This document shows, piece by piece, positions 42,143 to 52,816 of a stretch of 64,000 nucleotides of DNA. Source of the stretch: a bacterium (GTDB lineage Bacteria; Actinomycetota; Acidimicrobiia; Spongiisociales; ZC4RG35); contig JAPPFD010000024.1 in NCBI GenBank assembly GCA_028823995.1, positions 1 to 64,000 on the forward strand. Reading direction: 5' to 3'. Position 1 is the first letter of the stretch. The number at the start of each line of letters is the position of its first letter. The notes below the pieces were generated by a model that worked only from the letters and a program-made list of their open reading frames with translations, had not been told where the DNA came from and made no database searches. The position numbers and the translations under genes are program-made.

Positions 42143-43669
42143 TTGGCGAACCGACCCAGCCTTGCCTCACCGACGCGACCGCCGCTCTGGCGGAATGCCA
42201 CCTTTCTCAAGTGGGCCGCGCAGATCGGCGTGCTGTTCGGCGTGCTTGCTTTGGGATCGGTGTTGGTCGGCGAGGCGATGGCCAACATGAGAGCTCAGGG
42301 GCTGTCGCTCGACTGGGATCTCCTGACGGATCCCCCCGGCATCCAACTGGGCGAAGGCATCTTCATCAAGCCGAGCACCGGGATGGAGGCGTTTTACACC
42401 GGGGCGGTCAACATGCTGCGCGTTGCCCTGTCCGGGATCGTGGCCGCCACCGTGGTGGGGGCAATGGTCGGAATCGCCAGGCTTTCCTCCAACTGGCTGG
42501 CGTCGAGACTGGCTACGGTGTTCGTGGAGACCCTTCGCAACATCCCGGTCCTGGTGCAGGTCGTGTTCTGGTTCTTCCTTGCCTCGACCCTCTTTCCCGT
42601 CCTGGAGGAAGACAGTTCGGGGCCCATTCCCGGAGTCCTCCTGGTAAGTCGCAAAGGGGTGTCCTTCGCTTGGCCCTTCCCCCAGGAGACCTTCTGGCAG
42701 TGGGGGGCGTTTCTGGTGGTTGGTCTGCTGACCGCCCGGTGGGCCTATCGCACCCGGATGCGAAGAGCCGAGGAGTTGGGAGAGGACACCCGTCCCCTTA
42801 CCTGGGCATTATTGGTCTTCTTGGCATGGGCGGTGGTGGGCTGGTTCGCCCATCCTCTGGCCGGCGCCATCGGGTGGTTGTTCATGTTGTTGGGGGCTTC
42901 GGTGGGAGCCATCCCGGTGGTGGTCTACCAGGTCCTCCTTGCGCTGGTCTCTCTATATCTGGGATGGCGGTGGATTCATCGCTTCCTTGAGTCCCGGCGA
43001 AGTCCGGCGGGACTGGCCAAGCTCACCGATGACGACTACTTCCGGATGATCCTGGCCGGAGCGCTGGGCGCGGGGGGCGCGGCTGTTCTGATGCTGCTTC
43101 CGGCCGCAACCGAGGTGGGGACCAACGTGGTTCAGTACTTGCTGGAGTTCTGCGATCAGAAGTTCGAATTCCTCCGGTCCGGGGCGCCGTTGGCCATAGG
43201 CACTCCCTCGGTCGACGTGCCGGGCCGTTTTCCGCAGATCGCCAGCACCGGTTTGACCATGACTCCCTCCTTCTTCGGGATCTGGATGGGGGTGACTCTC
43301 TACACCGCATCGTTCATCGCCGAGATCGTGCGCGGGGGGATACTGTCGGTGCCAAAGGGTCAGAGCGAAGCCGGTTATGCCCTGGGCCTGCGGCGGGGAC
43401 AACTCCTGCGCATGGTGATCCTGCCCCAGGCCTTCCGGGTGATACTCCCGCCGCTGGGCAACCAGTACCTGAACCTCTCGAAGAACACCTCCCTCGGGAT
43501 AGCGGTGGCCTTCCCGGAGATGGTCCAGGTGGGACAGACCATGTTCAACCAGACCGGGGACACCATCCAGGTGATCCTGATCTGGATGGCCTTCTATCTG
43601 AGCATCAGCCTGCTGATTTCGGTGCTGATCAACTACTACAACCGGCGTACCCAACTGGTGGAGAGGTAG
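42143..43669 (+). CDS. Polar amino acid ABC transporter permease, AapQ/BztB-like
   Basis: A 508-aa membrane protein starting at TTG 42143 (AAAGAGACA upstream). The C-terminal permease region carries the EAA-type loop EIVRGGILSVPKGQSEAGYALGLRRGQLLRMVILPQAFRVILPPLGNQYL. The N-terminal part has a first transport-domain half (MLRVALSGIVAATVVGAMVGIARLSSNWLASRLATVFVETLRNIPVL) separated by a long insert with additional helices. This split layout fits the Aap/Bzt family, which imports L-amino acids broadly. It precedes a second permease and an ATPase gene. No binding-protein gene is adjacent. Confidence 0.88.
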   Translation: MANRPSLASPTRPPLWRNATFLKWAAQIGVLFGVLALGSVLVGEAMANMRAQGLSLDWDLLTDPPGIQLGEGIFIKPSTGMEAFYTGAVNMLRVALSGIVAATVVGAMVGIARLSSNWLASRLATVFVETLRNIPVLVQVVFWFFLASTLFPVLEEDSSGPIPGVLLVSRKGVSFAWPFPQETFWQWGAFLVVGLLTARWAYRTRMRRAEELGEDTRPLTWALLVFLAWAVVGWFAHPLAGAIGWLFMLLGASVGAIPVVVYQVLLALVSLYLGWRWIHRFLESRRSPAGLAKLTDDDYFRMILAGALGAGGAAVLMLLPAATEVGTNVVQYLLEFCDQKFEFLRSGAPLAIGTPSVDVPGRFPQIASTGLTMTPSFFGIWMGVTLYTASFIAEIVRGGILSVPKGQSEAGYALGLRRGQLLRMVILPQAFRVILPPLGNQYLNLSKNTSLGIAVAFPEMVQVGQTMFNQTGDTIQVILIWMAFYLSISLLISVLINYYNRRTQLVER

Positions 43670-45409
43670 ATGAGCGCCGAATCCTTCGATCTTCCCCTGC
43701 CGCCGGAGCCTCCTCCCAAGGTCTCTCGGATCGGGTGGCTGGACTGGGTGCGCAAGAACCTCTTCAACTCGGTGTTCAACGGAACCCTGACGGCAGTGCT
43801 GACTGCGGGCCTGTTGCTGCTGATCCTGGCGGTACTGCGTTTCGTGTTCAGCCCGGATCGCCGATGGGAGGTGATGCCGCCCAACGCCGCCAACTACGTG
43901 GTGGAGGCCTACCCCCGGGAGGACCTGTTCAACATGTGGTTGTCGTTGTGGATCGTCGCCGCCCTGGCGGGATTCTCCACCGCATCATGGGGGATGAGGG
44001 GACAGGTTTCGGTGATCAAGGTGGTGGCTGCTGTGAGAGCGATAGGGGCTACTGCGTTGGTGGTGGGGGTGCTCTCATTGTGGTCTCCCGCCGGCAGCGC
44101 CACCCAGACGGTTCTGGTATTCGGAGGGGTGGCGCTTTTCGGAGTGGGAGTGGGGGCCATGCGTCTGGTGCGGGAGGAAAGAGAGGTCTCGGTGGCGAGG
44201 GTGTTGGCCATCGTGGGCGCCCTGCTGGTGGGCTTGGTCTGGTACATGCCGCTCGAGTCCGGTACCACCTGGCCCCTGACGATCACGGCGTTGGTGGTGG
44301 CGGCGTTTCACTGGGTCGGGAAACTGGTGGGGCAGTGGCTGTCGGACCGGTTGATGAAGAGGGTGGTCACCATTCTGTGGGTGCTGTCCTTCCCCGTTAT
44401 CTACCTGCACATTCAGCGCAACCCCTCCCTGGTCTGGGAAGAAGTGACGTCCTGGCTGCCGTGGGCAGGCCTCCTGATCGCGGCTGGGCCTGCGGTGATC
44501 TGGATCGTGAGCCGGGCGGGACGGGAGCAGGCGGCCGGGGTGAACTTCCTTCTGGGCGCGGTCGCGATCTATTCCTGGGTCATCCAATGGCCGATGGCTA
44601 TTCGGGTTCTGTTTCTGCTGCTGACGCTCTTTTCGTTGGCCACACCCACGTTTGCTGCCAGTCCCAGGGCGCGAAGAGCCTTCTACTGGACGTGGCTGGC
44701 GGGTGGGGTGTGCACTCTGTACCTCTTCCTGGCGGGCATCGGATCGACCGATCTCGCTACCCGTGGGCACTTCCTGGGCGGGATCAACCTCACCATCCTG
44801 CTGGCAGTGGGGGGCACGGCGCTTTCCTTCCCCCTGGGGGTGATGCTGGCGCTGGGGCGCACCTCGTCCATGCCGATCTTCAGGATTCTCTCCATTGTCT
44901 ACATAGAGGTGGTGAGGGGCGTTCCCCTCATTACCGTGCTGTTCTTCGGTGACAAGGTGATTCCCCGGTTCCTGCCGCCGGGACTCGACTTCGCCGGCGA
45001 GGCCAAGGCGCTCTTGGCGATCACCGCTTTCTCTGCGGCCTACCTCGCCGAGAACGTCAGGGGAGGGCTCCAAGCTGTCTCGAAGGGTCAAACCGAGGCA
45101 TCCCGGGCGTTGGGCATGACCACGGCCCAGATGACCATGCTCATCACTCTTCCGCAGGCCCTGCGGGTGGTTATTCCGGCGTTGGTCGGTCAGGCCATCG
45201 CCCTTTTCAAAGACACGTCCCTGGTGGCCATCATCGGGCTGGCAGACTTCTTGCGGGTGGCGCGCGATATCGTGCCCAACCAGCCCGATTCCTTGGGGAG
45301 CATCCTGGAGAACCTGCTCCTGGCGGCCTTGGTGTATTGGATTTTTGCTTTTAGCTTCAGTCGGGCCAGCCTGCGACTGGAGAAACGATTGGGCGTGGGC
45401 ACCCGGTAA
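43670..45409 (+). CDS. Polar amino acid ABC transporter permease, AapM/BztC-like, with enlarged N-terminal region
   Basis: A 579-aa membrane protein starting immediately after the stop of the first permease. The C-terminal 230 residues are the conserved permease domain (LSFPLGVMLALGRTSSMPIFRILSIVYIEVVRGVPLITVLFFG; EAA loop in ENVRGGLQAVSKGQTEASRALGMTTAQMTMLITLPQALRVVIPALVGQ). The N-terminal 340 residues contain many extra hydrophobic segments, making it markedly longer than the usual AapM (about 380-430 aa). It pairs with the AapQ-like protein as the membrane channel. The role of the additional helices is unknown. Confidence 0.87.
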   Translation: MSAESFDLPLPPEPPPKVSRIGWLDWVRKNLFNSVFNGTLTAVLTAGLLLLILAVLRFVFSPDRRWEVMPPNAANYVVEAYPREDLFNMWLSLWIVAALAGFSTASWGMRGQVSVIKVVAAVRAIGATALVVGVLSLWSPAGSATQTVLVFGGVALFGVGVGAMRLVREEREVSVARVLAIVGALLVGLVWYMPLESGTTWPLTITALVVAAFHWVGKLVGQWLSDRLMKRVVTILWVLSFPVIYLHIQRNPSLVWEEVTSWLPWAGLLIAAGPAVIWIVSRAGREQAAGVNFLLGAVAIYSWVIQWPMAIRVLFLLLTLFSLATPTFAASPRARRAFYWTWLAGGVCTLYLFLAGIGSTDLATRGHFLGGINLTILLAVGGTALSFPLGVMLALGRTSSMPIFRILSIVYIEVVRGVPLITVLFFGDKVIPRFLPPGLDFAGEAKALLAITAFSAAYLAENVRGGLQAVSKGQTEASRALGMTTAQMTMLITLPQALRVVIPALVGQAIALFKDTSLVAIIGLADFLRVARDIVPNQPDSLGSILENLLLAALVYWIFAFSFSRASLRLEKRLGVGTR

Positions 45410-45426
45410 TCGAAAGGGAGAAATAG

Positions 45427-46179
45427 ATGGAAAACGGAGCAGCCAACCCGATCATCGTTTGTGAGAACGTGAAGAAGTGGTTCGGGGACTTCCAGGCCCT
45501 GCGAGGAGTCACCACCTCCGTCGAGGAAGGGGAGGTGGTGGTGGTGATCGGTCCGTCGGGCTCGGGTAAGTCGACATTCATCCGCTGCATCAATCGCCTG
45601 GAGCAGCACCAGGAGGGCCGGATCGTGGTGGCCGGGATCGAACTCACCTCCGATGTGCGCAACATCGAGCGGATCCGGTCGGAGGTGGGGATGGTCTTCC
45701 AGCAGTTCAACCTGTTTCCGCACCTCACCGTCATGCAGAACATCACCCTGGCACAGGTTTGGGTTCGCAAGCGTTCTAGGTCGGACGCCGAGCAGCGCGC
45801 CATGGCTCTCTTGGAGCGGGTGGGGATCCCGGAACAGGCCGCCAAGTATCCCGGCCAGTTGTCGGGCGGCCAGCAGCAGCGGGTGGCCATCGCCCGTTCC
45901 CTGGCCATGGATCCCAAGATCATGCTGTTCGACGAGCCCACGTCGGCTCTCGATCCGGAGATGATCAAAGAGGTGTTGGAGGTGATGCAGGAGCTAGCCG
46001 GGACCGGGATGACCATCGTGGCCGTCACCCACGAAATGGGTTTCGCCCGGGAAGTGGCAAACCGCATCGTGCTGTTCGACGAGGGCCAGATAGTCGAAGA
46101 GGGCCCCCCCTCGGAGTTCTTCGCCAACCCCCGCCATCCCCGCACCAAGATGTTCCTGAGCCAGATACTCAGTCACTAA
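45427..46179 (+). CDS. Polar amino acid ABC transporter ATP-binding protein (AapP/GlnQ type)
   Basis: A 250-aa ATPase: Walker A IGPSGSGKSTFIRCINRLE, Q-loop GMVFQQFNLFPHLTV, signature LSGGQQQRVAIARSLA, Walker B IMLFDEPTSALDPEM, and the switch His in VAVTHEMGFAREVANRIV. These are standard GlnQ-class residues. AAAGGGAGAAAT precedes the ATG. It powers the two permeases encoded upstream; the operon lacks its periplasmic or lipoprotein binding component, which must come from elsewhere. Confidence 0.96.
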   Translation: MENGAANPIIVCENVKKWFGDFQALRGVTTSVEEGEVVVVIGPSGSGKSTFIRCINRLEQHQEGRIVVAGIELTSDVRNIERIRSEVGMVFQQFNLFPHLTVMQNITLAQVWVRKRSRSDAEQRAMALLERVGIPEQAAKYPGQLSGGQQQRVAIARSLAMDPKIMLFDEPTSALDPEMIKEVLEVMQELAGTGMTIVAVTHEMGFAREVANRIVLFDEGQIVEEGPPSEFFANPRHPRTKMFLSQILSH

Positions 46180-46233
46180 TCGCCCCACCGGGTGGTTCTT
46201 GTCCGCTTCCAAAATGCGGGGGAGAGACGCGGC

Positions 46234-47454
46234 CTATTCTCTTTGTTTAGCCGGGTGTAGCGCTCTGCGGCGTTGACGGGGTTGGTGTTTCGAGTGGGGT
46301 GGGCGTGTCCGGCCGGGGGGTGGTGGGCGTAGCCGGTAGGCGCCGGTGGGGGTTTGTTCAACTTGCCAGTCCCGGTCGTGGACGTTGTGGTGGCACCGGG
46401 AACAGAGCAAACACATGTTGTCGAGGTTGGTGGGGCCTCCGTTTTGCCAGTGGATGATGTGGTGGGATTGACACCAGGCGGCTTTGGCGCCACATCCGAT
46501 GCATGCCCGGTCGCGGGCGATGAGAGCTGCGCGTTGGGAGGGACTGGCCTTACGTCGTGCCATGCCTAGGTCCATAGGCACCGACGGTCCCCGGAAGATA
46601 GCGGGCAGGATTTGCGCGTCGCAGGCCAGCCGTCGCAGTTCGGAGGCGGGGATAGGAGTCCCGTTCTCCAAGCGAGCATGGCCCAGTTGCTGGTTCACCA
46701 CGTCGAAGTCGGCGATCACCAAGAGCCTCACGTCCTGGGATGGCCCGCCTTTCTTCCCTCCCGGACGAGTAAGCAACAAAGCAAGGGCGTCAGCCATTCT
46801 CTGCCCTGGCGTGGCCCGGTTCTGAGGGTCTTCTTCCTGCCATAGTTCGTTCATCTTCTTGGACAACGCTGTCTCGATCCGCGCTCCGGTGATCGGGTCG
46901 AACCGCCCGTACAGCACGGTCATCCCGTCCTCCAGAGCGGTTCGGATCTTGGCATACCGCTGTGACCGCTGATGCTCCAACCTCGAAACACCGTCATCCT
47001 GGGAACGTTGTCTTTCGTGTTTGCGGACCGTAGCCGCGAATTTGTCAGGAGACTGAGCACGGGCGTCGTTCAACAGTTCTTTCTCGTCTATGGTGCCCCG
47101 CTGGCTGGCCCTGGCAAGGATCCGCGCGTTCTCATATGGGATATCCCCGTCCCGCAGGCCCTTCGACGTCTCCGGAAGCTTCTCCAGTTCCCGAGCGGTC
47201 TCCACCTCAGAACGGGCCCGCCGGCGGTGCTTCTTGCCCCTCTCCCGCAGCTCGGTCTCGGTGATCTCGGTCCCCGCCCGGCGGCTCAGTTCGGCCAGGG
47301 CCTCGGCGCGGATCCCCGCCAGTTGGTTCTCTCCACGGATGGTGGACTGCACCCGATCCCGAAGTTCGGTCACCGTTGCTTCACCCACCGACAAAGAGGG
47401 TCCCAACACCCTCGCCCGGTTGGCCACCTTCCGGTCCACTGTTGTCGTGTTCAT
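46234..47454 (-). CDS. DUF222 and HNH endonuclease domain protein (13E12-type)
   Basis: From ATG 47454 the product is 406 aa. The N-terminal two thirds are alpha-helical and charged (ETSKGLRDGDIPYENARILARAS..., VLYGRFDPITGARIETALSKKMNELW), as in DUF222. The C-terminus is an HNH nuclease: ALIARDRACIGCGAKAAWCQSHHIIHWQNGGPTNLDNMCLLCSRCHHNVHD, with two CxxC zinc pairs and catalytic His. This family is common and often multicopy in actinobacteria, related to the 13E12 repeats of mycobacteria; its biological role is unclear. It stands alone between the ABC operon and a gene-free stretch. The frame upstream to 47574 is hydrophobic and lacks a family match, so it is not used. Confidence 0.88.
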   Translation of the reverse strand: MNTTTVDRKVANRARVLGPSLSVGEATVTELRDRVQSTIRGENQLAGIRAEALAELSRRAGTEITETELRERGKKHRRRARSEVETARELEKLPETSKGLRDGDIPYENARILARASQRGTIDEKELLNDARAQSPDKFAATVRKHERQRSQDDGVSRLEHQRSQRYAKIRTALEDGMTVLYGRFDPITGARIETALSKKMNELWQEEDPQNRATPGQRMADALALLLTRPGGKKGGPSQDVRLLVIADFDVVNQQLGHARLENGTPIPASELRRLACDAQILPAIFRGPSVPMDLGMARRKASPSQRAALIARDRACIGCGAKAAWCQSHHIIHWQNGGPTNLDNMCLLCSRCHHNVHDRDWQVEQTPTGAYRLRPPPPGRTRPPHSKHQPRQRRRALHPAKQRE

Positions 47455-47996
47455 AACAAACAGTATGCCCCAGGGGGTGTGACAAAACACCTCTACATAC
47501 CATAAAGGTGGTAAAACAAACACTAACAAACCGGTCAGTAGTGGATTCGTTCTAGGCTTTCCGCCAAGGCACAAAACAAGCCGAACCGTTACGGGTTTTT
47601 AACGACCGTGTCTTGAACCCGCGAAAAACAAGGCCCCCTTGGGCTTCCCTCCCCCACCACCACCTATCCAGCGTCCGACAAGCCCGGACAGCCCGGAGCA
47701 GGGCTGTCGAGCAAATCTGGGTTTGATCTCGATGGGGCCCGAACGACGCCGGAACGGACCGTCTCAGTGCTTGGCTCCTAACCAACATGAATCACCGGTG
47801 CGACAAAAGCAACCCTCCGCCTCCCCGTTTTTTCACACCCTCGGAGTGCGTTGCGGCGTCGGTAGGGGAGGCGGGTTTTATGGGGTTTTTATCACACCTT
47901 TGGCAGGTTGTCCTCATGGTGCCCGGGAAAGAAACCCTGAGTGGTATATCATCCCAGACGCTGTAGACTGTACATTTTGTAAAGCTAGGAGGCGGA
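47455..47996. other. Gene-free stretch (542 bp)
   Basis: No reading frame here shows a motif or good ribosome binding site. The left end should hold the leftward promoter of the DUF222-HNH gene. The right end becomes AT-richer (47940-47985) and should hold a rightward promoter for the mini-cistron and small Cys/His gene that follow. Otherwise nothing is recognised. Confidence 0.5.
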
Positions 47997-48035
47997 GTGA
48001 GACGTAAGCCGACTACCAGAGAGGGGAGGAGATGA
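47997..48035 (+). CDS. Twelve-codon basic mini-cistron overlapping the small Cys/His gene
   Basis: A perfect AGGAGG (47987-47992) lies four bases before GTG 47997, which opens MRRKPTTREGRR and stops at TGA 48033-48035. That stop overlaps the ATG of the next gene as ATGA. A strong ribosome binding site on such a short frame suggests translational coupling or a leader peptide. The spacing is somewhat tight and translation is unproven. Confidence 0.4.
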   Translation: MRRKPTTREGRR

Positions 48036-48226
48036 GCGAGCCGATCAAGGGTTACATGGTCCGTGGGAAGAAACGGGCCCCCAAAGCCTATCCGACCGGG
48101 CGGGTTTGCATCCACCAAGGGTGCAGCGTGAAGCTGAACCGCTACAACCGTCGCGAGTACTGCTACAACCACGCCCCCATCCGCTACCCGAGGGTCCGGG
48201 GAAGGGTTCTTCCCGAGAACGCCTGA
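48032..48226 (+). CDS. Small basic Cys/His protein, possible zinc-binding domain
   Basis: A 64-aa protein with GAGGGGAGGAG just upstream. The centre holds CIHQGC, then eleven residues, then YCYNHAP, giving a CxxxxC...CxxH arrangement that could bind one zinc ion. The rest is rich in Arg, Lys and Tyr, suggesting nucleic-acid contact. I recognise no named family. It is followed within 25 bp by a strong hairpin terminator, and preceded by the overlapping 12-codon frame, so it looks like a compact independent transcription unit. Confidence 0.65.
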   Translation: MSEPIKGYMVRGKKRAPKAYPTGRVCIHQGCSVKLNRYNRREYCYNHAPIRYPRVRGRVLPENA

Positions 48227-48248
48227 ACCGTTCCAACTCAGACAGCGA

Positions 48249-48281
48249 GAGGGCGGCCCCGATCCACCCGGGGCCGCCCTC
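48249..48281. terminator. Strong bidirectional hairpin terminator
   Basis: A perfect 13-bp GC-rich stem (48249-48261 with 48269-48281) and a 7-base loop, placed between the small Cys/His gene and the convergent acs stop. A short T-containing tail (GCTTTATC) follows on the plus strand. It should end transcripts from both sides. Confidence 0.85.
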
Positions 48282-48298
48282 AGCTTTATCCGAAAGTG

Positions 48299-50248
<1,950 letters not shown>

Positions 50249-50421
50249 GCTGCGCTCCTTCGTCGATCTGGGAATTGCCCCCGAATATAGGGAGGACGGG
50301 GGTCTATTCCTTATGCCGGTGACAGTCCGATATGAACATGGTAGATGATCTGACCCGTCCCAGCGCTACCCGGTCCACGCCCGATCTTGCGGGTTCCGAC
50401 CGGGGCGGCCTCCCCGGCGGC

Positions 50422-51954
50422 TTACCGGGGAAGGCGGCGGCGACTGGGATAGCGGCGGCGATACATCCCGTGCAGTATTTCCCACGCCAGAGATGCAATC
50501 GCCAGGATTTGCACCCAGTCTCCAAGTCGAACGTAAAGAGTGGGCCCCTGGCCGGGCGCCCGGGTCCGCACTTCCCCGATCAGGAGAGCCTCTTGCGCCA
50601 GGGCTGTGCGGAGACCGGTCTCCCCGGTGGGCGAGATGAGTGTGGATCGGCCGGTCACGGCAGTGTGGATCAGGGGCATGCCCAGTTCTGCGGCCCGCAT
50701 GCGCGTAATGCCGATGAACTGGTCGGAAGCCACGGAATAGGGATAGCTCTCCTGGCTGGTGGCCAGGATCAGCAATCCGGCGCCTTCCCGGGCGTTCTCT
50801 CTGCCGTAGCGGGCGAACGACCCCTCGAAGGAGATCACCGAACCGAACCGGCCGAAGCCCAGATCCCACAGGACCGGGCCCTCTCCCCGCAGCATGTCGC
50901 GGCTGGGCAGGTCCGCATGGAGGTTCTCCACCCACTTGAACACCGAGCGGGCGGGGATGTACTCACCATAGGGAACCGGGTGCTGTTTGTGGTACTCGCT
51001 GACGATCTTCCCCGTCTGGTCGAACACGACGTTGGCGTTTACCCAGTGTGTGTCGTTGAGGGGCCGATCGCCCCCCGCCAGCAGCACCGCCCCGATGCGG
51101 GCCGCCTCTGCGCCCATGGCCTCTCCAACCTCCGGAGCGTTGATCGGGTCTGCCGTCCATGAACCGGTGGAGCCCTCCGGCCAGATCACGAGGTCGACGC
51201 TTCCAGGCTGCAGGGTACGGGTCAACCGGAGGTGGTTCTGGTAGATCTGGTACCGCTCGTTGGGACAGTGCTCTCCCGGACACGGGTTGTTGCCCTGCAC
51301 CACCGCAACCCGGACTACCTCCCCCTCGGTGTGTGGAGGCCAGAGCGACCCCCCGATCAACAGAAGACCCAGCAGGAGGGTCACCACCCCAGCGACGCGA
51401 AGAGATGGCCCGCGGCGGGTCTGACGAAGGGCTAGGAGTGTCAGGGCGGCGGCCGCGGCCACAACCAACACGGTCCAGCCGGAGGCGCCGATCCAGCGGG
51501 CCGCGCTCCTGGGCGGCGCCCACTCGCTCAAGGCATACCCGGACATCCCCCACTCCAGTCCGCCCAGGGGCCATCGCACCCTGGCCCACTCCATGAGAGC
51601 CCAACCCCCCACAGCCCGGACCCACCAGCGGGACGGAGGCAAGGAGACGCTCCGAACCATCAGCACCGCGTAAAGAGCCGGAAACACAGAGAGCACGATC
51701 ACCGGCGGGATGAAGGCAATGAGGCCAAGTTCGGAGAGCCAGGGCATCAGGAACCCGAAGAAGGAAAGGCCGAAAGCCAAGCCGGCCAGCACGGCGCTGA
51801 ATACGCCCTCGCAACGCCGGGTCTGCAGGAGGAACAGTGCAATTGCAGGAAGGGTCATCCACCACCAGCCGCGAGGCGGGAAGGCCAGAGACAGGGCCGC
51901 GCCGGCGAGAGCCGAGAGCAGAACCGGGGCGACGCGTCGTATCAGTGGGTCCAC
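50422..51954 (-). CDS. lnt: Apolipoprotein N-acyltransferase (Lnt) with Ser at the nucleophile position
   Basis: A 510-aa protein with an N-terminal set of membrane helices (ALAGAALSLAFPPRGWWWMTLPAIALFLLQ...), then a nitrilase-like extracytoplasmic domain and a final helix. The Glu of the triad is in LVIWPEGSTGSW and the Lys in EYHKQHPVPYGEYIP. The nucleophilic Cys, usually in (V)ICYE/F, is replaced: the sequence reads VISFEGSFARYG, with Ser at residue 375 (codon 50830-50832). Lnt adds the third acyl chain to lipoproteins, several of which are encoded in this window. Whether this form is active is open. It is divergent from the IMPase gene. Confidence 0.88.
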   Translation of the reverse strand: MDPLIRRVAPVLLSALAGAALSLAFPPRGWWWMTLPAIALFLLQTRRCEGVFSAVLAGLAFGLSFFGFLMPWLSELGLIAFIPPVIVLSVFPALYAVLMVRSVSLPPSRWWVRAVGGWALMEWARVRWPLGGLEWGMSGYALSEWAPPRSAARWIGASGWTVLVVAAAAALTLLALRQTRRGPSLRVAGVVTLLLGLLLIGGSLWPPHTEGEVVRVAVVQGNNPCPGEHCPNERYQIYQNHLRLTRTLQPGSVDLVIWPEGSTGSWTADPINAPEVGEAMGAEAARIGAVLLAGGDRPLNDTHWVNANVVFDQTGKIVSEYHKQHPVPYGEYIPARSVFKWVENLHADLPSRDMLRGEGPVLWDLGFGRFGSVISFEGSFARYGRENAREGAGLLILATSQESYPYSVASDQFIGITRMRAAELGMPLIHTAVTGRSTLISPTGETGLRTALAQEALLIGEVRTRAPGQGPTLYVRLGDWVQILAIASLAWEILHGMYRRRYPSRRRLPR

Positions 51955-52000
51955 CTACCCGAGAGGCTACCTCATACTCGGTGGAGGTATTCTGTGCCGG

Positions 52001-52798
52001 GTGAAATACGGTGGCCGCGGTTCAAGCGATCTGACCTTGGCCGTGACCGCGGCTCGCCGGGCCGCCACGCTGTTGAGAGAGGCCTTGGGGAAGAGCGCCG
52101 AGGTCGAGTTCAAGGGAGAGGTGGACCCGGTTACCGAAGTGGACCGACGGGTGGAGGCCGAGATCCGGCGGATGCTCATTACGCACCGGCCCTCCGACGA
52201 CATAGTGGGAGAGGAGGAGGGCGGAGTCCTGCCGCCGACAGGTCGGGCGTGGATAATCGATCCCCTGGATGGGACGGTGAACTTCATACACGGATTGGCG
52301 CCGGTGAGCGTCTCCGTGGCCCTCTGGGAAGATGGGGCTCCACTGGTTGGAGTGGTCATCGAAGCAATACACGGCGAGGAGTTCACCGCGGTCCGCGGAG
52401 AGGGAGCCTGGCTCGACTCGCAGCCGATATCGGTCAGCTCCCAAGCTGTCCTGACCCAGGCCCTGGTGGGAACCGGGTTTCCCTACGACCGGAGAGAGCG
52501 GTCCCACGAATATGCAGCATTGGTCGGGGCGGTGCTGGCGGAGTGCCAAGGAGTTCGGCGGCGGGGTTCGGCGGCGTTGGACCTCTGCTATGTGGCGGTG
52601 GGTCGATTCGACGCCTTTTGGGAGCAGGGACTGGCGGTCTGGGACATGGCGGCCGGGATTCTCATGGTCGAGGAGGCAGGGGGAAAGGTAACCGGCCTCG
52701 ACGGAGGGAAGGTTCCCTTGGACGGATCCCTGGTGATAGCCACCAACGGGTCGGTTCATGACCAGTTTGGGAAAGTGCTGGCCAGAGCGGTCGGCTGA
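52001..52798 (+). CDS. Inositol monophosphatase family protein
   Basis: From GTG 52001 the product is 265 aa. Metal-binding motifs: EEEGG (GEEEGG), WIIDPLDGTVNFIHG, and WDMAAGILMVEEAGG, the standard lithium-sensitive phosphatase fingerprint. VTEVDRRVEAEI is also typical. It dephosphorylates myo-inositol phosphate or a related sugar phosphate such as histidinol phosphate. GGAGG lies 13 bases before the GTG, somewhat far. The 46-bp divergent gap to lnt contains the inverted repeat TACCTC (51968-51973) / GAGGTA (51984-51989). The next gene, an M3 peptidase, follows after 18 bp. Confidence 0.92.
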   Translation: MKYGGRGSSDLTLAVTAARRAATLLREALGKSAEVEFKGEVDPVTEVDRRVEAEIRRMLITHRPSDDIVGEEEGGVLPPTGRAWIIDPLDGTVNFIHGLAPVSVSVALWEDGAPLVGVVIEAIHGEEFTAVRGEGAWLDSQPISVSSQAVLTQALVGTGFPYDRRERSHEYAALVGAVLAECQGVRRRGSAALDLCYVAVGRFDAFWEQGLAVWDMAAGILMVEEAGGKVTGLDGGKVPLDGSLVIATNGSVHDQFGKVLARAVG

Positions 52799-52816
52799 AC
52801 GATACTTGGAGAGGTT

